In this document: in pieces, positions 26,931 through 36,382 of the stretch | Layout: every line of letters begins with the position of its first letter | Numbering within the stretch: position 1 is the first letter of the stretch | Made by a program: the position numbers and the translations under genes | Origin: Sphingomonadales bacterium | GTDB lineage: Bacteria > Bacteroidota > Bacteroidia > NS11-12g > UBA955 | Reading direction: 5' to 3' | NCBI GenBank assembly: GCA_016872175.1 | Contig: VHBA01000008.1 | Location: 1 to 61,793 of the forward strand | Length of the DNA stretch: 61,793 bases | The notes under the pieces: model-generated | The model's input: the letters and a program-made list of their open reading frames with translations, nothing else | Databases searched by the model: none | What the model was told of the DNA's origin: nothing

Positions 26931-28427
26931 TTAGTGTTTAAAATGGCGCATGCCGGTCATAACCATGGCAATATTGTTGGCATTGCAATAATCGATACTG
27001 GCCTGATCCTTAATGCTGCCCCCGGGCTGCACCACGGCTTTGATGCCCGCCTTATCGGCAATTTCCATGCAATCGGGGAAGGGGAAGAAGGCATCGGAGG
27101 CCATCACCGCACCATCCAGGTCGAAACCGAACCGGCCGGCCTTTTCAATGGCCTGGTTCAGTGCGTCTACACGGCTGGTTTGTCCGGTGCCGCTGGCCAG
27201 CAAGCGGTTGTCTTTCGCCAGCACAATGGTGTTGCTTTTGGTATGCTTCACGATTTTCAGGGCAAACTCCAGGTCGGCATACTGACTATCGGTAGGAGAA
27301 AGGGTTGTGGCCGGTTTCATATCGACTTTGGTTGCCAGTCCGGTATCCCTATCCTGCACCAGTTCGCCGTTTAATACGGTTCTGATAAGCTGCTGCTTAA
27401 AAGCTCCATCGTAGGTTTTCAGCAGTATGCGGTTGGTTTTAGCCTGCAGTATTTGCAAGGCTTCTTGCGAATAATCTTCTGCCAGTAGCACTTCAAAGAA
27501 GAGTGTATCGATTTTTTTAGCGGTAGCCGCATCCACCGTGGCATTGAGGGCCAGAATACCGCCAAAAGCCGATACAGGATCACAGGCAAGTGCATCATCC
27601 CAGGCCGATTCTGCAGTGGGCCGGGTTGCCACACCACAGGCATTGTTGTGTTTCACAATTACACAGGTAACGCCCTGTTCTTTATCAAAATCGCGAAGCA
27701 GGCAAAGGGCGCTGTCCACGTCAAGTAAATTGTTGTAGCTGAGTTCTTTGCCTTGCAGTTTGGTGAAAATGGCTTCCAGATTGCCCCTAAATTCTGCCTT
27801 CTGGTGCGGATTTTCGCCATAGCGCAATGGATAATTTTTTGCACCGCCAAACCATTCGGCAATCTGCTCGTCGTAATTGGCTGTGGTATTAAACGCTCTG
27901 CGTGCAAGTTCTTTTCTTTCACCAATGTTCAGCGAGCCACTACCTTGGGTGTACTTTTCCAGAAACCAGCTGTAGTCTGCTTTGTCGCTGATAATGCCGG
28001 TATGGTTAAAGTTTTTGGCACCGGCTCGGATAAGCGAAACTCCGCCAATGTCAATCTTTTCGATGATTTCCTGTTCTGTGCCCCCTGCATTCATTGTTTC
28101 TGCGAACGGATATAAATCCACGATAACCAGGTCTAAGAGTGGAATTTCATATTGTGCCGTTTCAGTTAAATCTTGCTGATTTTCGCGGCGTGCCAGTATA
28201 CCACCAAATACTTTCGGGTGCAGGGTTTTAACCCTTCCGCCTAAAATACTGGGATAGCCGGTAACCTGTTCTATTCCGGTGCAGGGAATACCCAGGTCTT
28301 CTATAAATTTTTGGGTGCCTCCGGTGCTGTAAACAGTTACATGATTTTGGTGAAGTGCACGAACGATGGGCTCAAGACCGTCTTTGTAGAAAACAGAAAT
28401 CAGCGCAGATTTTATTTTATCATCCAC
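26931..28427 (-). CDS. purH: Bifunctional AICAR formyltransferase/IMP cyclohydrolase
   Basis: Performs the last two steps of purine synthesis, AICAR to FAICAR to IMP. The N-terminal cyclohydrolase domain shows ALISVFYKDGLEPIVRAL, STGGTQKF and GGRVKTLHPKVFGGIL; the C-terminal transformylase has LRYGENPHQKA, KHNNACGVA, AFGGILALN and the terminal QPGGSIKDQ with GMRHFKH. At 498 residues it is close to the family norm. The start is GTG at 28427, immediately behind a promoter -7 box, so the transcript may be nearly leaderless. pyrD follows after 5 nt, linking purine and pyrimidine synthesis in one transcript. Confidence 0.95.
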   Translation of the reverse strand: MDDKIKSALISVFYKDGLEPIVRALHQNHVTVYSTGGTQKFIEDLGIPCTGIEQVTGYPSILGGRVKTLHPKVFGGILARRENQQDLTETAQYEIPLLDLVIVDLYPFAETMNAGGTEQEIIEKIDIGGVSLIRAGAKNFNHTGIISDKADYSWFLEKYTQGSGSLNIGERKELARRAFNTTANYDEQIAEWFGGAKNYPLRYGENPHQKAEFRGNLEAIFTKLQGKELSYNNLLDVDSALCLLRDFDKEQGVTCVIVKHNNACGVATRPTAESAWDDALACDPVSAFGGILALNATVDAATAKKIDTLFFEVLLAEDYSQEALQILQAKTNRILLKTYDGAFKQQLIRTVLNGELVQDRDTGLATKVDMKPATTLSPTDSQYADLEFALKIVKHTKSNTIVLAKDNRLLASGTGQTSRVDALNQAIEKAGRFGFDLDGAVMASDAFFPFPDCMEIADKAGIKAVVQPGGSIKDQASIDYCNANNIAMVMTGMRHFKH

Positions 28428-28431
28428 GGGG

Positions 28432-28439
28432 CAAAATTA
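28432..28439 (-). promoter_or_regulatory. -7 element TAATTTTG upstream of purH (minus strand)
   Basis: On the minus strand TAATTTTG lies 4 nt before the GTG start of purH. No clear -33 element is seen. Confidence 0.45.
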
Positions 28440-28502
28440 GCCTTGAAAAAACGGTAAAGGATGTGGAATTGCACAAAGGTTTTTACATTTTGTACACAAA
28501 GC

Positions 28503-28712
<210 letters not shown>

Positions 28713-31700
28713 TTAGTCTTTGCCGTGGCAGCTTTTAAACTTCTTGCCGCTACCGCATGGACATGGGTTATTTCTACCCACCTTGATTTCGTTGCGGATA
28801 GGCGATTGAGGCATGGACTGATGTTCGCGCTGAGGTGGGGGCATAGAGGGATCCTGATGCATGCTGCCTCCGCCGATTTCCTCACGGCCGGTCTTCATTT
28901 TAGGTTCCTCTTTTCTTTTGCTTTCACGGGCTTCTTCCACACGGTCACCGCTCTCTATTTCACTGCGGAAAAGGAGTCCTAGCACGCGCTGGTTCAGGCG
29001 GTTCAGCATTTGTCCGAAAAGCTCAAAACTTTCAATTTTATAAATCAGCAAAGGATCTTTCTGCTCATATTGTGCATTGTAGGTGCTTTGCTTCAGCTCA
29101 TCCAATTCGCGCAAATGTTCTTTCCATTCATCATCAATCATTTGCAGGGTAACCATTTTCTCAAGTTCGTGGATGAGTTCCTTGCACTCTGAGCCAAGTG
29201 CTTTTTGAAGCGGAGTTACAATCTGAAATGCGTGGATGCCATCGGTCATGGGTACCAGCACGTTTTCGATTTTGTCACCTTGTTCCTGGTGAATGCCACG
29301 GAAAACGGGAAAGGCCTGTTTGCGTATGCGTTCGTTTTTATCCTGGTAGTGTTTGGTCAGTCCGTCGAAAAGCTGATCTATCAGTGCATCTTCTTTGGAA
29401 GTGAGGAAAGTTTGCTGATCAAATGGCAGTGCCGCAGCAAGGGTTTTAATTACCTCGAGCTCCAGTTGTTCGTAACTGTCGGCATCTTTGGCCAGTTGAA
29501 CCTGCTCTGTACACCAGTTGTAGAGCATGTTCTTAAGGTCAATGCTCAGGCGGTCGCCAAACAAGGCATTGCGGCGCATGCGGTAAATATTGGTGCGCTG
29601 CTTATTCATTACATCATCGTATTCAAGCAGGCGTTTACGTACACCAAAGTTATTTTGCTCCATACGCTTCTGGTTGCGCTCGATGGTTTTGGTCATCCAG
29701 CTGTGTTCAATCACATCGCCTTCTTTGTAACCAAATTTATCCATCATGCGGCTCACGCGCTCAGAACCGAATATGCGCATCAAATCATCTTCCAGACTCA
29801 CATAAAAGCGTGAAGTTCCCGGATCCCCCTGACGGCCTGCACGTCCGCGCAACTGGCGGTCCACACGTCGGCTGTCATGGCGTTCTGTACCAATAATGGC
29901 AAGACCACCGGCGGCTTTTACCTCGTCTCCGATTTTAATATCTGTACCACGACCTGCCATGTTGGTGGCAATGGTTACAGCGCTTGGCTTTCCGGCTTCA
30001 GCCACAATTTCCGCTTCACGTTGGTGCTGTTTGGCGTTAAGTACGTTGTGTTTAACCTTTTTCATAGTAAGCATGCGGCTCAGCAATTCACTGAACTCTA
30101 CGCTGGTAGTGCCCACCAGTACCGGTCTTCCCGCTTCCTGAAGTTTTACCACCTCTTCAATCACCGCATTGAACTTTTCGCGCATGGATTTGTAAACCTG
30201 ATCTTCGGAATCTATGCGTATGGCGGGTTTGTTGGTGGGAATAACCATCACACCCAGTTTATAGATATCCCACAATTCCTGCGCTTCTGTTTCAGCTGTG
30301 CCTGTCATACCAGACAATTTGTGGTACATTCTGAAGTAATTCTGCAGGGTAATGGTGGCATAGGTTTGGGTGGCCGCTTCGATGCGCACATTTTCCTTGG
30401 CTTCAATGGCTTGGTGAAGTCCGTCGCTGTAGCGACGGCCATCAAGCACACGACCCGTTTGTTCGTCTACAATCTTAACCTTATTGTCTTGGATGATATA
30501 CTCAACATCTTTTTCGAACATGGTATAGGCTTTCAGCAGCTGCTGAACACTGTGTATACGATCGCTTTTGATAGCAAATTCGCGCATCAGTTCGTCTTTG
30601 CGGCGCAATCTTTCTGCATCATCAGCCGATGTTCTTTCAATTTCTGCAATTTCACTTCCTACATCAGGAAGTACAAAGAAATTAGGATCTTCACCCGCAC
30701 CGGTAATCAATTCTATGCCTTTGTCGGTAAGATCTACGCTGCTGGTTTTTTCATCAATGGTAAAGTAAAGCAGTGCATCTGCCTTGGGCATTTCTTTTTG
30801 CTGATCCTGCAGGTAATAACTTTCTGTTTTAGTAAGAATATGTTTTAGTAAGAATAGTACGCATGCCTGATTCGCTAAGGAATTTTATTAAAGCCCGGTT
30901 TTTGGGCAAGCCGCGGTGTGCGCGAAGTAATGCAAGTCCGCCTTCTCCCTCTTTGCTGCCTGTATTTCCTTCACCTATGAGCCTTTTGGCGTCGTTAAGC
31001 GCAGTAACAATATACTTTTTCTGGGCTTCAACCAGTTTCTGAATTCTGGGTTTCAGGGCATCAAACTGCTGATCATCGCCGTGAGGGGTAGGTCCGCTGA
31101 TGATTAATGGAGTTCGAGCATCGTCTATTAAAACGCTGTCTACCTCATCCACAATGGCAAAATGGTGTTTTTTCTGAACTTGTTCTTCAGGGCCGTGTGC
31201 CATATTGTCACGCAGGTAGTCAAAACCAAATTCGTTGTTGGTACCATAGGTAATGTCAGCCAGGTAAGCTTTGCGGCGCGTTGTACTGTTGGGCTGATGA
31301 TATTCAAGACAATCTACCGAAAGTCCCAGAAAGTTATACAAAGGGCCATTCCATTCGCAGTCACGACGGGCCAGGTAGTCGTTTACGGTAACCACGTGCA
31401 CTCCGCGTTTTCCGAGTGCATTAAGATAAACCGGCAAGGTACTTACCAGGGTTTTACCTTCACCTGTGGCCATTTCGGCAATTTTACCGCGGTGCAGGGC
31501 TATACCGCCAATCAGCTGCACATCATAATGTACCATATTCCAGCGGATTTGCCCTCCGGCAGCGGTCCATTCATTTGAGTAAACAGCCTTTTCGCCCTGA
31601 ATCTGAACGTGGTTGCGGTTTACGGCAATTTCACGGTCAAGATCTGTGGCAGTGAAGGTTAAAGATGCATTTTCCGTTAGACGTCTTGCGGCTTCCTTTA

Positions 31701-32058
31701 CTACGGCAAAAGCTTCGGGCAAAATTTCGGCCAGTATTTCTTCCAGGCTGCTGTCACGGCTTTTTTCGAGTTCATCAATTTCATGGAAAAGACCATCCCG
31801 CAAATCTGTCTGATCTTCCGGGGTTTGACTCAGCTGTTCGCGTGTTTCCGTAATTCTGCCATCAATTTCAGTAAGGTGAAGATTGATGCGCTGGATGAAT
31901 TCATTGGTTTTGTTTCGAAGCTCATCGTTACTGAGTTGAGTGTAGGAAGCAAAGTGCTCGTTTATTTTTAGGACAATCGGCTCTATTTCTTTGCGGTCGC
32001 GGTCGGCTTTGTTTCCACCAAAAATATTGCTCAGTCCGGATATAATTTTTCCAATCAT
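28713..32058 (-). pseudogene. secA: Preprotein translocase ATPase SecA, frame broken by a 16-bp tandem duplication
   Basis: Motor of Sec protein export at the inner membrane. The N-terminal part (30829-32058) has [14 protein letters not shown] (Walker A at residues 197-203), [18 protein letters not shown] and the DEVD box [12 protein letters not shown]. The C-terminal part has FRMYHKLSGMTGTAETEA, MAGRGTDIKIG, RQLRGRAGRQGDPG and the zinc tail NNPCPCGSGKKFKSCHG. The two frames meet at an exact 16-bp repeat, 30825-30856. Without one copy the protein reads ..[20 protein letters not shown].. and has 1,109 residues, normal for this phylum. SecA is essential, so the break is almost surely not fixed in the living cell. 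A TAATTTCG box (32070-32077, minus strand) lies just before the start. Confidence 0.93.
30825..30856. repeat. Exact 16-bp tandem duplication in secA
   Basis: Copies TGTTTTAGTAAGAATA at 30825-30840 and 30841-30856. 16 bp is 1 mod 3, hence a frameshift. Confidence 0.93.
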
Positions 32059-32140
32059 GGGATAAGGTGCGAAATTACATATTACAAGATGTAAGCCAAA
32101 TAAGGAAATGATGAAAACACCGACATTTTGGCCGAAAATA

Positions 32141-32168
32141 AAAAATCCCTCAAAAAAGAGGTATTTTT
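32141..32168 (-). terminator. Terminator downstream of hsp20 (minus strand)
   Basis: An 11-position stem (32141-32151 with 32158-32168, one C-T mismatch) around an A6 loop. On the minus strand it is followed by a T-run, 22 nt after the hsp20 stop. Confidence 0.7.
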
Positions 32169-32190
32169 CTACTTCGCAAAGCCGACTTTA

Positions 32191-32631
32191 TTACTTAATC
32201 TGAATTTTCTTGGAAGTGGAAATTGCTTCCACATATTTCTTATTCAGGTTGATGTTCAGGATTCCATCTGTGTAGGTGGCTTTAATGCTGTCTTTTTCAC
32301 AATTTTCAGGAAGGGCAAAGGAACGCTGGAAAGCACGGTAGATGAATTCCTTTCTAAGAAATTTACCTTCCAGTTTTACTTCTTTCTATTCTTTCTTTTC
32401 GGTGGAAATGGTCAAAACATTATTTTGCAGTTCAATGTTGAAATCATCTTTTTTCATTCCGGGTGCTGCCAGCTCAATTTTAAAATCTTTGTCTGTTTCC
32501 CTGACATTTACTGAAGGGGTGGTGGCTGTGAGATCGCCGTCCCATTCCAGCAGGTCTTTGTTCAGAAAATCTTCCCACAGGGAGGTAAATGCCGGAAACA
32601 TCCGGGCGGTGGTTGTGGCTAATGTACTCAT
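32191..32631 (-). pseudogene. Small heat shock protein Hsp20/IbpA family, interrupted by an in-frame TAG
   Basis: Alpha-crystallin-type holdase chaperone. The reading frame encodes 146 residues of normal size. An N-terminal arm (MFPAFTSLWEDFLNKDLLEWD) is followed by the crystallin domain with SVNVRETDKDFKIELAAPGMKKDDFNIEL. After TISTEKKE there is a TAG (32386-32388), and the same frame carries on with KEVKLEGKFLRKEFIYRAFQRSFALP, YTDGILNINLNKK and IQIK. Relatives have Glu or Lys there, so a single G-to-T change (GAG to TAG) would explain it. The truncated 81-residue product would lack half of the crystallin fold. No frameshift is needed. A sequencing error or a recent mutation are the two explanations. 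Confidence 0.85.
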
Positions 32632-34181
32632 GATTGAAATTAGTTAAATGTTGAACCGCAAATTTGCTGTCCTAAAAGCCCGTATTTGCTGATAAATGTC
32701 AAATGGCAATATGTTTTTAGTGCCGGCTTTTTTCGCGTAAAATGATATCTTCCCCTTTTTGTTGAACTTTTCAGCGGTTGTTTTGTTTAATCTTTAATGC
32801 AACGAATTATTGTTTCTATTCTGTGTCTGCTAGTCACAAATGGTTTTTCTCAAAATATAATTATCAAAGGAGTTGTTAAGGATGCTTCCACCAACGCTCC
32901 CATAGCTTCGGCGGAGGTTAAAATTCTAAAAACTGAACTAACTGGCAAGTCAGATTCTGCAGGAAATTTCATGCTGCAACTTCCGGAACCCGGCTTTTTC
33001 GTTGTCGGTGCATACAAGGATGGGTATTTAGATGCTTTTGCGGCTGAAATGTTATTTACCTACGACAAAAGCCCGTTTGTGCAAATCAGCATGGAGAGTT
33101 TATCCAAAAGTATTGGTACTGTTAATATCTCGCGCAGCGCATTGCAGTCTCGCAAGGCGGAAAGTCCGGTGGGAGCGCAGTCGCTGAGTATACGTGAAAT
33201 AGAACGAAATCCCGGCGGCAACCGTGATATCAGTAAAATTGTGCAGTCGCTTCCTGGCGTTATCAGTGTGCCCAGTTTCCGCAATGATATTGTGATTCGC
33301 GGTGGTTCGCCTGTTGAAAATAAGTTTTACCTCGATGGTTTTGAAATTCCGGTAATCAACCATTTTCAAACCCAGGGCAGTACCGGTGGGCCTGTGGGTA
33401 TTCTCAATGTGAATTTCATCAAAGATGTTAACTTTTACACAGGAGCTTTCCCCATAAATTATGCCAATGGCATGAGCGCTGTAGTTGATTTCAAACAAAT
33501 CGATGGAAATACTGACAAGCCTAAGTTTCGCTTTACCCTGGGCAGTTCCGATTTGGGTTTTACAGCCGACGGACCGCTGGGAAAATCAAAAAAGACCACC
33601 TTTATTGTTTCGGCTCGCCAAAGCTATCTGCAGGGGTTGTTTACCTTGCTTAAACTACCCTTTCTTCCCAATTTTATTGATTATCAGGCCAAGGTAAAGA
33701 CCAAGCTAAGTAATAAATCTGAACTGAATGTGGTGCTGCTGGGAGCGGTAGATTATTTCCGTTTGAATACCAATGTTAATGACGGAATAACCGATTCACT
33801 GAAACTGAAAACCAATCAGTATATTCTGGGCTACATTCCGGATTATCAGCAGTGGAACTATACTATTGGCACTTCCTACACCTATTTTGGCAAAGCCAAG
33901 CACCAGGTGTTTTTGAGCCGAAATATGTTGAGCAACATCAGCACCAAGTTTCAAAACAATGATGAATCAGATCCTGCAAAGAAGATTCTTGATTACCGCA
34001 GTACTGAAGAAGAAAATAAACTTCGTTATGAGCAATTCCGCCGCTACGGTCGCTGGTCTGTGATGAACGGCGGCGGATTTGAATTTGCCCAGTATGGTAA
34101 CCGTACATTCAATAGAATATACACACCGGCAGGTCCACAAACCATTAATTTCAAGAGCGATTTGAATGTGGTTAAGTACAG

Positions 34182-34221
34182 TATATTCAGCAAATGGAAC
34201 CTATATTCAGCAAATGGAACC
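34182..34221. repeat. Exact 20-bp tandem duplication in the TonB receptor gene
   Basis: Copies TATATTCAGCAAATGGAACC at 34182-34201 and 34202-34221. 20 bp is 2 mod 3, hence a frameshift. Confidence 0.95.
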
Positions 34222-34599
34222 GCAGCTTTTCGTCGGGCGTGACGGTGGCCATGGGATTGCGACTGGATGGATCGGGATACAATGCATCCACGGCAAATCC
34301 TTTGAATCAGCCGGGAATATCATTATCGGCTTCAATCCCTGTAATGGATGGACTGTTTTTCAATGCCAACGTAGGCCGTTTTCATCAGCTACCTGCCTAC
34401 ACTTTGCTGGGATACAGAGACAGCGCAGGCAGACTGGCCAATCAAAATACCCTCCAATATTTGCGAAACAACATGGCCGCTGCCGGGTTTCAGTACAATT
34501 ATGGTTCAGAAACCAAAATAACCCTGGAGGGATTTTACAAGGAGTATAGCCGTTATCCGGTGAGTCTTCGCGAAGGAATCAGTTTGGGTAACCTGGGTG

Positions 34600-34813
34600 G
34601 AGATTTTGCCATTGTGGGAAATGAGCCGGTTGTGTCTAAAGGAACCGGAAGGGCTTATGGTATGGAGTTTTTGGTACAAAGGCGGAGCCGCAAAGGATTG
34701 TATGGCGAGATTTTGCCATTGTGGGAAATGAGCCGGTTGTGTCTAAAGGAACCGGAAGGGCTTATGGTATGGAGTTTTTGGTACAAAGGCGGAGCCGCAA
34801 AGGATTGTATGGC
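34600..34813. repeat. Exact 107-bp tandem duplication in the TonB receptor gene
   Basis: Copies at 34600-34706 and 34707-34813, beginning GAGATTTTGCC and ending GATTGTATGGC. This is the longest of the duplications and is a frameshift (107 is 2 mod 3). Confidence 0.95.
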
Positions 34814-35334
34814 ATTGCCAGCTACACGCTTTGCTGGAGTGGATTTGCCGATACAACCGGGAAAATGGTGGCCAGTGCGTGGGATAGCCGACATACGGTG
34901 GTGCTTACAGGCGGAATGAAACTTAAACGCAACTGGGAATTGGGTGTAAAATGGAGGTTTATAACAGGCAGGCCTTTTACGCCTTACGATACAAACCGAT
35001 CACTGTCAAATTATAGCTGGGATTTGGTGGGGCAGGCAGTTCCCAACTACAGCAGGATAAATTCAGTAAGGGTAGGAAATTTCAATCAGTTTGATATCAG
35101 GGTGGATAAGGTTTGGTATTTCAGAAAGAGTTCATTGAATTTATACCTGGATATCCAGAACTTCTTTAACACACAATATGTGGGCCCCAATACTTTGGTG
35201 GCCGCCAGAAATGCAGATGGGTCATTGTTGTCCGATCCGTCAAATCCATTGCAGTATAAGGCAGATTTTCTGCCGAATACTTCAGGAACTGTACTGCCTA
35301 CCATTGGAGTAATTCTGGATTTTTAATCATTAAA

Positions 35335-35357
35335 AAACCCGCCACAGGGGCGGGTTT
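35335..35357. terminator. Bidirectional terminator between the TonB receptor and usp genes
   Basis: A 9-bp stem AAACCCGCC/GGCGGGTTT with a 5-nt loop, between two convergent genes. The T-run is long on the minus strand and short on the plus strand, so it ends the universal stress gene best. Confidence 0.8.
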
Positions 35358-35378
35358 CTGTAGCAAGTTTGGTTTTTA

Positions 35379-36245
35379 TTAATAATCGTAGGTGAAACCT
35401 GTTTCTTTGGGGTGGATGCACATCACAGGCGTGTTGCTTCTGTTCACAATTTGCTGGGTGTAGGTGCCTCTAAGCATATCTGTAATCCCTAAATCGAGGT
35501 CGGTCATTACAAGGATAAGATCCGCATTTGCTTTTTCGGCATAATGCATGATTTCAGTGGCATAGTTTTCAAGCAATTTATCGGTAATTTCCACTGATTT
35601 GAAATTCACACCGTTTTGTGAAAGCTTATTCTCTACCGCCTTAACATTGGCTTTGATTCTGTTTTGGGTGAATTCATCGGTGCTGCCCTGGTAGGCAACA
35701 TGAATTTCAGAGTTGAACTTTTTGGCTACATGAATGGCCCAGTTGGTTTTCTGGCGACTTTCAATAGAAAGATCGATTGGCATAACAATTTTTTTGTAAC
35801 CTTCACCTACCGAATGATTTTTTACAACCACAACTGGAACCTCTGCATTTTGAATGGTGCGGCTGGCGTTGGATCCTATAACTTGTTCCAGGCCGTTGGC
35901 GCCGTGGCTTCCCATAATGATGGAATCAAAGCTCTCGTCATTGGCAATGTTGGATATGGTTTTGTAAATGCGGCCCGAATCAATGCGGGTATGTACGGTA
36001 ATGCCGTGTTTCTCTTTAACCTCGGCGGCAATATTATTAAGCCTGTTTTGAACGGCTTCTTTAATCAGTTCAGTTTGGTTACCCCCGGCAAAAATTCCGC
36101 CGAAAAGGCCTTCATCCACAATGTTCAGCAATGTGATTTCATTCTTGTAGGTCTGAGCAACTTTAATGGCGTGGCCCAGGGCACTGGTTGCCACATCCGA
36201 AAAATCGGTAGGCACTAGAATATTGTTATTGGTTTGGCGTTGCAT
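35379..36245 (-). CDS. Universal stress protein, two UspA domains
   Basis: 288 residues with two tandem Usp alpha/beta domains. The first begins NILVPTDFSD and shows IIMGSHGANGLEQVIGSNASRTI, the ATP-binding G-x2-G-x9-G(S/T) type loop. The second begins KIVMPIDLSIESRQK and ends LDLGITDMLRGTYTQQIVNRSNTPVM. The role is stress survival in the cytoplasm, with no known specific reaction. The start at 36245 (MQRQTNNNIL) is preferred over an upstream ATG at 36287, because a promoter -7 box sits between them. Confidence 0.9.
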   Translation of the reverse strand: MQRQTNNNILVPTDFSDVATSALGHAIKVAQTYKNEITLLNIVDEGLFGGIFAGGNQTELIKEAVQNRLNNIAAEVKEKHGITVHTRIDSGRIYKTISNIANDESFDSIIMGSHGANGLEQVIGSNASRTIQNAEVPVVVVKNHSVGEGYKKIVMPIDLSIESRQKTNWAIHVAKKFNSEIHVAYQGSTDEFTQNRIKANVKAVENKLSQNGVNFKSVEITDKLLENYATEIMHYAEKANADLILVMTDLDLGITDMLRGTYTQQIVNRSNTPVMCIHPKETGFTYDY

Positions 36246-36263
36246 AACTATAAATTGGTGCTG

Positions 36264-36271
36264 CAAAATTA
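36264..36271 (-). promoter_or_regulatory. -7 element TAATTTTG upstream of usp (minus strand)
   Basis: TAATTTTG on the minus strand lies 18 nt before the ATG at 36245 and downstream of the alternative start at 36287, which it makes unlikely. Confidence 0.5.
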
Positions 36272-36336
36272 CTACATTATACAGCAATAAAAGCGACTTT
36301 TATCACATTAATGCTGTTGTTTGTCGGTGTAAAAAA

Positions 36337-36363
36337 CAAAAAGCAGGACAAGCCTGCTTTTTG
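36337..36363 (-). terminator. Terminator after the PKD-repeat protein gene (minus strand)
   Basis: An 11-bp perfect stem CAAAAAGCAGG/CCTGCTTTTTG with a 5-nt loop. On the minus strand it is followed by TTTTTT, 19 nt after the stop at 36383. Confidence 0.85.
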
Positions 36364-36382
36364 ATAAGGGTAAGTCCTCCGT

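Larger units (their letters stand above)
32797..35326 (+). pseudogene. TonB-dependent outer-membrane receptor, frame broken twice by tandem duplications
   Basis: Outer-membrane active-transport receptor. It has a signal peptide (MQRIIVSILCLLVTNGFSQ), a carboxypeptidase-regulatory-like domain (IIIKGVVKDASTNAPIASAEV), a plug domain (ISKIVQSLPGVISV, DIVIRGGSPVENKFYLDGFEI) and a beta-barrel. The frame shifts at an exact 20-bp repeat (34182-34221) and again at an exact 107-bp repeat (34600-34813). Removing one copy of each restores a single frame of 800 residues. The plug begins without an obvious TonB box. No SusD partner is adjacent, so it is probably not a glycan (Sus) system; the substrate is unknown. 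A hairpin terminator follows the stop. Confidence 0.87.

Noticed and set aside
29877-30848. 323-residue plus-strand open frame opposite secA
   Set aside because: No motif or plausible signal; it is the antisense of conserved SecA sequence.
32386-32388. TAG in hsp20 as a recoded (pyrrolysine or suppressed) codon
   Set aside because: Only one such site is seen, there is no Pyl machinery nearby, and the family position is not special; a point mutation or error is simpler.
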